DNA of 63,528 bases from assembly GCA_900546245.1 (NCBI GenBank), contig URBY01000002.1:1-63528 (forward strand), in the 5' to 3' direction. The position numbers were made by a program, and so were the translations under genes. The stretch's first letter is position 1, and the number at the start of each line of letters is the position of its first letter. A model generated the notes under the pieces. The model saw nothing but the letters and a program-made list of their open reading frames with translations. It was not told where the DNA came from and made no database searches. Shown here one piece after another: positions 1 through 7,733 of this stretch. The DNA comes from an uncultured Mycoplasmatota bacterium. Its GTDB lineage: Bacteria > Bacillota_I > Bacilli_A > RF39 > UBA660.

Positions 1-9
1 ATCAGACTT

Positions 10-37
10 AATTCCGTTATTTTATTAAAACGGAATT
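10..37. other. Inverted repeat at the window edge
   Basis: A perfect 9-bp inverted repeat (10-18 with 29-37) separated by 10 bases. It may be what remains of the terminator of a gene left of the window, but no T-run follows on either strand, so the assignment is weak. Confidence 0.3.
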
Positions 38-103
38 TCAAATAAAAATCCACGTTATAACAAAAAAATCGCTTAAAAGGGTGTAAAAGTTAAAAAATTA
101 TGA

Positions 104-150
104 TATAATTAACTCATCAGCAAAGAGTGAGGCAAAAAACCTCGCTCTTT
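104..150 (+). promoter_or_regulatory. rimP operon -10 box and 5' leader hairpin
   Basis: A TG-extended -10 (TATAAT, 104-109) lies upstream, with no convincing -35. The leader then holds an 11-bp hairpin, 122-132 pairing with 140-150 with one G-U pair and a 7-base A-rich loop. It ends 10 bases before the rimP ribosome binding site. Few Ts follow, so it looks more like a leader structure than a strong terminator. Control of the operon through it is inference. Confidence 0.45.
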
Positions 151-169
151 ATATATAATGGAGGTATAT

Positions 170-412
170 ATGCTTGAAAAAATAAAAGAGATGTTAGTTG
201 AACCATTAAAAAAAGAAAATATAGACATTGTAGATGTTTTATATGAAGATGAAGAAGGAGTAAAAAATCTATATATAATTATAGATAAAAAGCCATATGT
301 TGATATAGATACATGTGTGCTTGCAACTAATATAGTTAATCCAATATTAGACAAAGCAGATTTAATAGAAGAAAGTTATGTATTAAATGTATGCTCAAAA
401 GGAGGAGAATAA
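170..412 (+). CDS. rimP: Ribosome maturation factor RimP, N-terminal domain only
   Basis: RimP helps mature the 30S subunit. I place the start at the ATG at 170 because GGAGG (160-164) lies 5 bases before it; the in-frame ATG at 158 overlaps that site. The product is about 80 residues, against about 150 for normal RimP. It matches the N-terminal alpha/beta domain, including the DIVDVLY and IDTC stretches and a closing YVLNVCSKGG that corresponds to the usual YxLEVSSPG. It then stops, so the C-terminal SH3-like domain is absent. The stop is one base before nusA, so the two are surely co-transcribed. First gene of the translation operon. Confidence 0.85.
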   Translation: MLEKIKEMLVEPLKKENIDIVDVLYEDEEGVKNLYIIIDKKPYVDIDTCVLATNIVNPILDKADLIEESYVLNVCSKGGE

Positions 413-413
413 G

Positions 414-1499
414 ATGAATGGATTAGATTTTATAAGAGCAGTTAAAGCCCTTGCAAAAGAAAGAGGTATTAGTGAAGATGAAATATTTGAATATATGGAA
501 ACAGCACTTCATGCAGCTTTCAAAAAAAATAATAATGCAACAAATAGTAAAGTAAAAATAGATAGAGAAACAGGCGAAATAAAAGTAGTTGCATACAAGG
601 TAGTTGTTGACGAAATAAATATGGAAGATGAAGAAGATGCACAAATCTTACTAGAAGAATTAGGAGATAACCCTAATCATTTAAAAGTAGGAGATGTTAT
701 CGAGGAAGAAGTAACACCAAAAGATTTTGGTAGAGTAGCAGCATCAACTTGTAAACAAGTATTTACACAAAAAGTTCGTGAAGCAGAAAGAGAAAGCATC
801 ATGAAAGAATTCGAAGACAAAGAAGGAGAATTAATGGTAGGTACTTTAGCAAGAGAAGATAAACAAAATTATTATGTAGATCTTGGTAGAGCACACGGAA
901 TTCTTCCAAAATCAGAAATAATTCCTGGTGAAGAATTAGTAATGGGTTCACAAGTTAAAGTATATGTTTCAAAAATAGAACTTGGTCAAAAAGGTGGCCC
1001 AGTTATACTTCTTTCAAGAAGTCATTATGGATTTGTAAAAAGATTATTAGAAAAAGAAATTCCGGAATTAAATGAGGGAATAGTTATTCTTTATAGCGTT
1101 GCAAGAGACCCAGGAAGCAGAAGCAAGATAGCAGTTTATTCAGAAAATGAAAAAGTAGATGCAGTAGGTGCTTGCATTGGTGAAAAAGGAATAAGAATTA
1201 ATAATATCTCTAAGGAACTTAACGGTGAAAAAATTGATGTTGTAGAGTATAGCAAAGATTTAGTTCAATTTATTAAAAATGCTTTATCTCCAGCAAAAGA
1301 TGTTGAAGTATATATATTAGATGATAAGAAAAGTGAAGCATTAGCAGTTGCAGAAGGAGATAATTTATCATTAGCAATTGGTAAAAAAGGACAAAATGTT
1401 AAACTTGCCGCAAGACTTACAAAATGCAAAATTGACGTAAAAACAAGAGAACAAGTTCAAGAAGAAGGAATAAATATTTATAAATATTACGAAGCATAA
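414..1499 (+). CDS. nusA: Transcription termination/antitermination factor NusA
   Basis: NusA binds RNA polymerase and nascent RNA and modulates pausing, termination and antitermination. The product is 361 residues, the compact size seen in Bacillota without the acidic repeats of E. coli. The N-terminal polymerase-binding domain is followed by an S1 domain, then two KH domains recognisable by GEKGIRI and GKKGQNVKLAAR. The start at 414 is set by GGAGGAG at 401-407, which lies inside the end of rimP; an earlier in-frame ATG at 387 has no such site. Second gene of the operon. Confidence 0.97.
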   Translation: MNGLDFIRAVKALAKERGISEDEIFEYMETALHAAFKKNNNATNSKVKIDRETGEIKVVAYKVVVDEINMEDEEDAQILLEELGDNPNHLKVGDVIEEEVTPKDFGRVAASTCKQVFTQKVREAERESIMKEFEDKEGELMVGTLAREDKQNYYVDLGRAHGILPKSEIIPGEELVMGSQVKVYVSKIELGQKGGPVILLSRSHYGFVKRLLEKEIPELNEGIVILYSVARDPGSRSKIAVYSENEKVDAVGACIGEKGIRINNISKELNGEKIDVVEYSKDLVQFIKNALSPAKDVEVYILDDKKSEALAVAEGDNLSLAIGKKGQNVKLAARLTKCKIDVKTREQVQEEGINIYKYYEA

Positions 1500-1510
1500 G
1501 GAGGTTTTTA

Positions 1511-1774
1511 ATGAAAAATAAAAAAATACCACTTAGAACGTGCGTTGTAACAAAAGAAAAATTAGAAAAAAAAGATTTAATTAGGGTTGTCAAAAATAAT
1601 GAAAATGAAGTCTTTGTTGATTTAACAGGTAAAGCAAACGGTAGGGGCGCATACATAAAAAAGGATATAGATGTTTTAAATAAAGCAAGAAAATCAAAGA
1701 TTTTAGATAAACATTTAGAAACTACTATTGATGATAGTGTATATGAAAAACTTGAAGAAGTAATAAATCAATAA
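1511..1774 (+). CDS. rnpM: YlxR/RnpM family RNA-binding protein (DUF448)
   Basis: An 87-residue protein of the YlxR family, described in Bacillus as an RNase P modulator. The family signatures are present: PLRTCVVTKEK near the N-terminus, LIRVVK, and GRGAYI about halfway. AGGAGG lies just before the start. The position between nusA and infB is the classical one. The usual next gene, ylxQ (L7Ae-like), is missing; a dCMP deaminase is there instead. Confidence 0.93.
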   Translation: MKNKKIPLRTCVVTKEKLEKKDLIRVVKNNENEVFVDLTGKANGRGAYIKKDIDVLNKARKSKILDKHLETTIDDSVYEKLEEVINQ

Positions 1775-1797
1775 AAACGGTATTAGGGGGTAATATT

Positions 1798-2349
1798 TTG
1801 TCAGATAAAAGAGAAAACTATTTATCTTGGGACGAATATTTTATGATGAATGCACTTTTGATATCTGCAAGAAGTAAGGATCCACATAATAGAGTAGGTG
1901 CATGTATAGTAAATTCTGATAATAAAGTTTTATCAGTTGGTTATAATGGTCTTCCAAAAGGTATGAATGATGATACATTTGACTGGGCATCAAGTGGTGA
2001 AATAACAGGAATAAAAAAAGATGTTAAAGACTATTATGTAGTACATGCTGAAAGAAATGCAATATTAAATTATAGGGGTAGCCTAGATGATTTAAAAGGC
2101 AGTACTCTTTATGTAACTTGGTTTCCTTGTACAGAATGCACAAAAGAAATAATTCAAGTAGGTATTAAAAAAGTTGTTTATTTAAGAATGTATTCAAAAA
2201 AAGAATTAGTAGATATAAGCAAAATAATGCTTAATCATGCTGGTGTAGAAGTAGTTTGTTATGGTATAGATGATATTACAAAAGAAGAAGTAGAAAGTGT
2301 AACAGATGATGTATTATCACTTGCTAAAAAACTAGAAAGAAAAAATTAA
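1798..2349 (+). CDS. dCMP deaminase family protein
   Basis: A zinc-dependent deaminase of the ComEB type, converting dCMP to dUMP for thymidylate synthesis. The zinc-binding HAE is at residues 83-85 and PCTEC at 110-114, with the family's NRVGACIV and GYNGLP stretches upstream. The start is TTG at 1798 behind AGGGGG; no ATG fits the family N-terminus. The length (183) is typical for the family. Its place inside the nusA-infB operon, where ylxQ normally sits, is unusual and suggests an insertion into the operon. Substrate is assigned from family resemblance only. Confidence 0.85.
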   Translation: MSDKRENYLSWDEYFMMNALLISARSKDPHNRVGACIVNSDNKVLSVGYNGLPKGMNDDTFDWASSGEITGIKKDVKDYYVVHAERNAILNYRGSLDDLKGSTLYVTWFPCTECTKEIIQVGIKKVVYLRMYSKKELVDISKIMLNHAGVEVVCYGIDDITKEEVESVTDDVLSLAKKLERKN

Positions 2350-2366
2350 AAGGAGGCGAATAGCTT

Positions 2367-4511
2367 ATGATGAGTGTTAAAGAATATGCTTTAGATATAA
2401 ATGTTACAGTTGAAGCAGTAATTAAAAAAGCACAAGAATTAGGTTATGATATTAAAAATGCAGATGATATGTTAGATGAGGACCAAATAATTGATTTGGA
2501 CAATACTTTAACTATGAATGTGAATGAGGAAGAAGAACCGGAATATATAGATGAAATAACTGAAGAAAAGGATTATGATTTAGATGCAGAACTTGAAGAT
2601 AAGGCTGAAGAACTTGCAAGTGCATCTCATATTAGATTTGATGATACTGTAAAAAAGCAAAAATTAAAGAAAAAGTCTGAAGTTCAAAAAGAAGATATGC
2701 ATGCAAAAAGAAAGCAAATGTATAAGAATAAAGAAAAACTTATGCAAAATGAAGCATCTCATGATGATAATATTATAGTTTATAAAGAAGGAATGACAGT
2801 TAGCGAACTTGCTAAAGAATTAAATGTTAATCCAACTGAAGTAATAAAAAAACTAATGAATTTAGGTATAATGGCTAGTTTAAATAATTCACTTAGTTAT
2901 GATGATGTTGAGATGATTGTAATTGATTATGATAAGACATTAAAGAGCTTCGAATCACAAGATAAGACTAATTTTGAAAAATTTGAAGTTAATGATGATC
3001 CAGCATCTTTAGTAGATAGACCAGCAGTTGTAACTATAATGGGACATGTTGATCATGGTAAAACAAGTTTACTTGACTACATTAGAAATAGTCATATTAC
3101 AACTGGTGAATTTGGTGGAATTACACAACATATTGGTGCATATCAAATAGAAAAAAATGGTAAAAAGATAACATTTATAGATACTCCAGGACACGAAGCA
3201 TTTACTGAAATGCGTGCAAGAGGTGCTGCTGTAACAGATATAGTTATTATAATTGTCGCAGCAGACGATGGTGTAATGCCTCAAACGGAAGAAGCAATAG
3301 ATCATGCTAAAGCTGCAGGTGTACCAATAATAGTTGCTATAAATAAAATGGATAAACCAGGTGCAAATCCAGAAAAAATTATGACTGAAATGGCAGCTCG
3401 TGGTCTTACTCCAGAAGAATGGGGTGGAGATGTAATATATCAAAAAATATCTGCATTAACAGGTGAAGGTGTTAGTGATTTATTAGACAGTATTCAACTT
3501 GTTTCAGAAATGAGTGAATTAAAAGCAAATCCAAATAGATATGCCCTAGGTACAGTAATTGAATCAAAACTTGATAAAAATGTTGGTTCAACAGTAACAT
3601 TACTTGTTCAAAATGGAACACTTAGATTAGGTGACCCAATTGTTGTTGGAACAACTTATGGAAAAGTTAGAACTTTAAAAGATGACTTAGGAAGAGAAGT
3701 GGTTGAAGCACTTCCATCTACACCAGTTGAAATAACAGGTTTAAGTGAAGTTCCATCATCTGGAGACAGATTTATGGCTTTTGAAACAGAAAAAGAAGCT
3801 AAAACTATTGCGGAAAATAGAAAAGAACAAGCAAAACTTAAAAATAGTAAAAATAATAAAGCAATTTCCCTAGATGATTTATTTGATAAAATTAAATCAG
3901 GTGTAAAAGAAATAAATGTAATACTTAAAACTGATGTTAAAGGAACAGAAGAAGCAGTTAAAAATTCTTTATCTAAGATAGAAGTTGAAGGTGTTAGAGT
4001 TAATGTAATTAGAAGTGGTGTTGGAACAATTACTGAAAGTGATATAGTACTTGCAAATGCATCTGATGCTATTATAATTGGGTTTAATGTAAGACCAAAT
4101 GCAAAAACTTTAGAAGTTGCAAAAGAATATAATGTAGATATAAGACTTCATAATATTATCTATAAATTAGTTGAAGAAATGGAAAGTGCAATGAAAGGTA
4201 TGCTTGATCCAGAATATGAAGAAAAAGTAATTGGTTCAGCAGAAGTTAGAAAATTATTTAAATTCTCTAAAGTAGGTACTATCGCAGGATGTATGGTAAC
4301 AGACGGAGTAGTAAGATCAAATGCTAAAGCAAGATTAATAAGAGATGGTGTTGTTGTTTATGATGGCGCAATTAATACAATTCAAAAAGAAAAAGATCAA
4401 GCTAAAGAAGTTAAAAAAGGATTTGAATGTGGTATTACTCTTGAAAATTATAATGATATAAAAGAAAAAGATGTAATTGAAGCATATGAAATGGTTGAAA
4501 TAAAAAGGTAG
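2367..4511 (+). CDS. infB: Translation initiation factor IF-2
   Basis: IF-2 is the GTPase that brings fMet-tRNA to the 30S subunit and promotes subunit joining. The product has 714 residues. It carries two IF2_N-type modules (about 1-50 and 135-190) linked by a charged lysine/glutamate-rich stretch. The G domain follows, with GHVDHGKT at 226-233, DTPGHE and NKMDKP, then the beta-barrel and C-terminal initiator-tRNA-binding domains. AGGAGG precedes two consecutive ATG codons (2367 and 2370), and either could be the start. The length is near that of B. subtilis IF-2. Confidence 0.98.
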   Translation: MMSVKEYALDINVTVEAVIKKAQELGYDIKNADDMLDEDQIIDLDNTLTMNVNEEEEPEYIDEITEEKDYDLDAELEDKAEELASASHIRFDDTVKKQKLKKKSEVQKEDMHAKRKQMYKNKEKLMQNEASHDDNIIVYKEGMTVSELAKELNVNPTEVIKKLMNLGIMASLNNSLSYDDVEMIVIDYDKTLKSFESQDKTNFEKFEVNDDPASLVDRPAVVTIMGHVDHGKTSLLDYIRNSHITTGEFGGITQHIGAYQIEKNGKKITFIDTPGHEAFTEMRARGAAVTDIVIIIVAADDGVMPQTEEAIDHAKAAGVPIIVAINKMDKPGANPEKIMTEMAARGLTPEEWGGDVIYQKISALTGEGVSDLLDSIQLVSEMSELKANPNRYALGTVIESKLDKNVGSTVTLLVQNGTLRLGDPIVVGTTYGKVRTLKDDLGREVVEALPSTPVEITGLSEVPSSGDRFMAFETEKEAKTIAENRKEQAKLKNSKNNKAISLDDLFDKIKSGVKEINVILKTDVKGTEEAVKNSLSKIEVEGVRVNVIRSGVGTITESDIVLANASDAIIIGFNVRPNAKTLEVAKEYNVDIRLHNIIYKLVEEMESAMKGMLDPEYEEKVIGSAEVRKLFKFSKVGTIAGCMVTDGVVRSNAKARLIRDGVVVYDGAINTIQKEKDQAKEVKKGFECGITLENYNDIKEKDVIEAYEMVEIKR

Positions 4512-4539
4512 CAAAGAAACTAGAATAAGAGGTGTTAAA

Positions 4540-4884
4540 ATGAGTATTAAAACAGAAAGACTTGCAAATTTACTTATTAAAGAAATCAGTTCAATTTTAA
4601 TGACTGAAATAAAAGATGAAGATATTAAATTTGTAACAATAACACATTTAGATTTATCTAGCGATTTATCTTATGCAAAAGTTTATTGTACAGTTTTAAA
4701 TGATGAGAACAGAGATAAATGCATTCATGATTTAAATGGAGCAAAAGGATTTATTAGAAGTGAACTTATGAAAAGAAAATTAGAAATGAGAAAAATACCA
4801 GAACTTCATTTTGTATTTGATGAATCAATAGATTATGGAAATAAAATAGAAAAGATAATAAAAGAAATACATGAAAATGATTAG
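4540..4884 (+). CDS. rbfA: Ribosome-binding factor A
   Basis: RbfA binds the 30S subunit and helps late 16S rRNA maturation, especially in the cold. The product is 114 residues, a normal length. The family features include the RLANLLIKEISSIL N-terminal helix, the DLSSDLSYAKVYC strand region and a C-terminal IPELHFVFDESIDYG block. AGAGGTG precedes the start. It follows infB by 28 bases and ends the operon. The usual downstream truB, ribF and rpsO are not here; tyrS follows under its own promoter. Confidence 0.95.
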   Translation: MSIKTERLANLLIKEISSILMTEIKDEDIKFVTITHLDLSSDLSYAKVYCTVLNDENRDKCIHDLNGAKGFIRSELMKRKLEMRKIPELHFVFDESIDYGNKIEKIIKEIHEND

Positions 4885-4886
4885 TA

Positions 4887-5131
4887 TTGACTAAATGCTA
4901 TCTTTATAATAAAATATAATTGTAATTTGATTGTGATTAATATATAAGTAGTTATTATTTATGAAAAAAGAGACTTAGTGGTTTGCTGAAAACTAAGCAT
5001 AATAATAATGAAATTACAATATTATGAATTAAAGCGTAAATTCATGCGTTAAATGAAAAAAAGAGCATAGAAAAGTCTATGAAGTAAGGTGGTACCGCGA
5101 AAAATTCGTCCTTACATCATAGGCTTTTTTT
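4887..5131 (+). promoter_or_regulatory. tyrS promoter and T-box riboswitch with terminator
   Basis: A sigma-A promoter (TTGACT 4887-4892, 17-base spacer, TAAAAT 4910-4915) starts a roughly 210-nt leader. The conserved T-box AAGGTGGTACCGCG lies at 5086-5099. GTAAGG/CCTTAC forms the antiterminator; AAAGTCTATGAAGTAAGG pairing with the stretch before 5131 forms the competing terminator, ending in seven Ts. A Stem I apical motif (GGTTTGCTGAAAA) is near 4980. TAC at 5015-5017 is in the right place to be the Tyr specifier codon, matching the downstream gene. Uncharged tRNA-Tyr should favour readthrough. Confidence 0.93.
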
Positions 5132-5151
5132 CAGTATTAGGAGGAAAAATT

Positions 5152-6384
5152 ATGAATTTTTATGATGAATTAAAATGGAGAGGTCTTATAAAAGATGAGG
5201 CTGGAGATGATTTAGAAAAAATAATCAATGAAAAAAAGGCATGTTTCTATTGGGGGACAGATCCTACTGCTGATAGCCTTCATATTGGACATTATTCTAG
5301 TTTAGTAACTGCTAAGAGACTTGCAAAAGCAGGATTTCATCCAATATTATTGGTCGGAGGAGCGACTGGTATGATAGGTGATCCAAGACCGACATCAGAA
5401 AGAGAAATTATCTCAAAAGAAACAGTTTTAAATAATGTAGAATCTATAAAAAAACAAGTTGAAAAGATATTTGATGGTAATGTTGAAGTAGTTAATAATT
5501 ATGATTGGTACAAAGATGTTAATATTCTTGATTTTTTAAGAGATACAGGAAAATATATTAATGTTAATTATATGCTTAATAAAGATATTATTAGTAGAAG
5601 ACTTGAAACGGGTATAACTTTTGCAGAGTTTACTTATACATTATTACAAGGTAATGATTTTGTACATTTATATGAAGAAAAAAATTGTATAATGCAAGCT
5701 GCAGGTTCTGATCAATGGGGTAATATTACAACTGGAATTGAATTAATAAACAAAAAATTAGGTAAAAAAGCATACGCATTTACAATGCCTTTAATATTAG
5801 ATTCAAATGGTAAGAAATTTGGAAAATCAGAAGGAAATGCATTATGGCTTGATATAAATAAAACATCAAGCTATGAAATATATCAATATTTAATAAATAG
5901 TAGTGATGAAAAAGTAGAAGAATATTTGAAAGTATTTACATTCTTAAGTAAAGAAGAAATTGAAAAAGTTATGAGCGAACACAATGAATGTCCAGAAAAA
6001 AGAATTGCCCAAAAAACACTTGCAAAAGAAATTATAACTGATTTACATGGTACAGAAGAATATAATAAAGCATTAAAAATAACAGAAGCATTGTTTAGTG
6101 GCGATATTGCATCACTTTCTGAAAGTGAATTAAAAGATGCATTATCAGGAGTCCAAACAGAAACAATAACAGAAGAAATGAATATTGTTGATATGCTTGT
6201 AAACACTAAGATTTTATCAAGTAAAAGAGAAGCAAGAGAATTTATTAATAATGGTTCAATAAGCATAAATGGAGAAAAAATAAATACTACTGATATGCTT
6301 GTAAATAAAGAGAAAGCGTTATATAATAAATATATAGTAGTAAGAAGGGGAAAGAAAAAATACTACTTAGTTATATTTAATTAG
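5152..6384 (+). CDS. tyrS: Tyrosyl-tRNA synthetase
   Basis: Charges tRNA-Tyr. The 410-residue product has a class I fold with HIGH at residues 44-47 and KFGKS as the KMSKS loop. A C-terminal S4-like RNA-binding domain contains NNGSISINGEKI. The start at 5152 is fixed by AGGAGG ten bases upstream; the open frame runs further back, but only through the T-box terminator. Expression is controlled by the T-box leader. The Tyr specifier and the family motifs agree. Confidence 0.97.
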   Translation: MNFYDELKWRGLIKDEAGDDLEKIINEKKACFYWGTDPTADSLHIGHYSSLVTAKRLAKAGFHPILLVGGATGMIGDPRPTSEREIISKETVLNNVESIKKQVEKIFDGNVEVVNNYDWYKDVNILDFLRDTGKYINVNYMLNKDIISRRLETGITFAEFTYTLLQGNDFVHLYEEKNCIMQAAGSDQWGNITTGIELINKKLGKKAYAFTMPLILDSNGKKFGKSEGNALWLDINKTSSYEIYQYLINSSDEKVEEYLKVFTFLSKEEIEKVMSEHNECPEKRIAQKTLAKEIITDLHGTEEYNKALKITEALFSGDIASLSESELKDALSGVQTETITEEMNIVDMLVNTKILSSKREAREFINNGSISINGEKINTTDMLVNKEKALYNKYIVVRRGKKKYYLVIFN

Positions 6385-6393
6385 GAGGTAAAA

Positions 6394-6750
6394 ATGGCAA
6401 AATTATTTTCAAAAGAAAAAGATATAGTTTTAAAAGTAATTAACTCAATACTTGTGATATGGCTTATTGCGGCCGTTGTAATTACATTTGGAGTGGGAAT
6501 TAAAATAATAAATAAAAATGAAATGTTATCATATACTGATTATTCAAAGCAAATATGTGATTTAGATAAGATTCCTGCAGAAGAAATAGATCAAGATACA
6601 ATAAAGGATAATTGTTACGCAAGTTATATTTCAGAAAAGAAAGATAATGAATCATATAATAATGCAAATGTTAATAATATATTAATATCCTTATCAAACG
6701 TTGTTATAGTTACACTATTCTTGAGTTTATTAAATAAAAAATATAAATAG
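6394..6750 (+). CDS. Small two-helix membrane protein of unknown function
   Basis: A 118-residue protein, not recognised. One hydrophobic helix spans about residues 15-37 and a second about 92-112. Between them is a roughly 55-residue hydrophilic loop with two cysteines (ICDLD and NCYAS) that could pair if exported. It begins 9 bases after tyrS with AGGAGG, so it is probably cotranscribed with tyrS and under the same T-box. A terminator follows at 6811-6840. No function is proposed. Confidence 0.7.
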   Translation: MAKLFSKEKDIVLKVINSILVIWLIAAVVITFGVGIKIINKNEMLSYTDYSKQICDLDKIPAEEIDQDTIKDNCYASYISEKKDNESYNNANVNNILISLSNVVIVTLFLSLLNKKYK

Positions 6751-6810
6751 TCAATAGACTATTTTTTAAATTTAAAAATTTTTATAACATATATGTATAA
6801 AAGAATAAAA

Positions 6811-6840
6811 TAAAAAAACCTAGATATTTCTAGGTTTTTA
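6811..6840. terminator. Bidirectional terminator between tyrS operon and rpsD
   Basis: A 10-bp stem (AAAACCTAGA with TCTAGGTTTT) has an A-run on the left and a T-run on the right, so it works on both strands for the convergent genes. Confidence 0.9.
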
Positions 6841-7443
6841 TTATCTACTATAGAATTCAACGATTAATGCTTCATTTATATCTGAGCTAAGTTCGCTTCT
6901 TTCTGGTAATCTAACATATGTACCTTCAAGTTTATTCTTATCGAAAGTAACAAATTCAACAGTATTGTTGATAGCTTCTAAAGCTTCTTTAATAGCTTTA
7001 TGATCTTTTGATGATTCTTTAACACTAATTACATCACCAGGTTTAACCATATATGAAGGAATATCAACTTTTTTACCATTTACTAAGATATGTCCATGGT
7101 TAACAATTTGTCTTGCACCTCTTCTTGTTCTAGAAAGTCCCATTCTATAAACTATGTTATCTAATCTACTTTCAAGAAGTCTTAAGAAGTTTTCACCATG
7201 AATACCTTGCATTTTACCAGCTTTATTAAATAATAGTCTGAATTGTTTTTCATTTAAACCATAAGTAAATTTAACTTTTTGTTTTTCGTTTAATTGGATA
7301 GAGTAGTTAGAAGCTTTTGCTTTTCTATCTTGTCCGTGTTGACCAGGTTTATATGGTCTTTTAGCTAAATCTTTACCATTTTCAAGTGTTGAGAAACCAA
7401 CTCTACGACTTTTCTTATTAGCAGGTCCTGTGTATCTTGACAT
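6841..7443 (-). CDS. rpsD: 30S ribosomal protein S4
   Basis: Primary 16S rRNA-binding protein that nucleates 30S assembly. The product has 200 residues, as usual. It contains the KKSRRVGFSTLE region, RPYKPGQHGQ, an S4 RNA-binding domain around RTRRGARQIVNHGHILVNG, and a C-terminal EFYSR. It is a single-gene unit on the minus strand with its own promoter and a structured leader. CGT arginine codons are commoner here than in the neighbours, as expected for a highly expressed gene. Confidence 0.98.
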   Translation of the reverse strand: MSRYTGPANKKSRRVGFSTLENGKDLAKRPYKPGQHGQDRKAKASNYSIQLNEKQKVKFTYGLNEKQFRLLFNKAGKMQGIHGENFLRLLESRLDNIVYRMGLSRTRRGARQIVNHGHILVNGKKVDIPSYMVKPGDVISVKESSKDHKAIKEALEAINNTVEFVTFDKNKLEGTYVRLPERSELSSDINEALIVEFYSR

Positions 7444-7652
7444 TTTCCTTTTCCTCCTTTACTAGATTTCAAACTTTAAGTATTATACTTGCCAATATAT
7501 AGGGTGTTATATTTTAATATGTTCCATCGTGCGTAGCTTTTAAAAGGGCACGGTACTAATAATACTGTTACGTATATAACGCATTACATATTTCAAGTAA
7601 CTGCTACAAAATGTTTGCACACATATTATAACATAAAATAATAAATAGTCAA
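7444..7652 (-). promoter_or_regulatory. rpsD promoter and structured leader
   Basis: On the minus strand TTGACT (7647-7652), a 16-base spacer and TATAAT (7625-7630) form a clear promoter about 180 bases before the S4 start. The transcribed leader contains a stem around GTACCGTGC and GCACGATGGAAC (about 7527-7556), and AGGAGG precedes the start. In B. subtilis S4 represses its own synthesis through its rpsD leader. I infer the same here from position, length and base pairing; I could not fold it fully. Confidence 0.7.
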
Positions 7653-7733
7653 ACATAATATTAATAAATTAACAGCAAAAATAGTAGAAAAATACAATAT
7701 TTTGTGATAAAATGTAAATAATAGAGGTGAATT

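Noticed and set aside
109..354. Minus-strand open frame over rimP
   Set aside because: Low-complexity Ser/Ile-rich shadow of rimP; no ribosome site or homology.
3069..3443. 124-codon minus-strand frame inside infB
   Set aside because: It lies across the conserved IF-2 G domain and reads as Cys/Tyr/Phe-rich noise from antisense codons.
5089..5151. Upstream extension of tyrS
   Set aside because: Those codons are the T-box and its terminator; AGGAGG and the family start both fix 5152.
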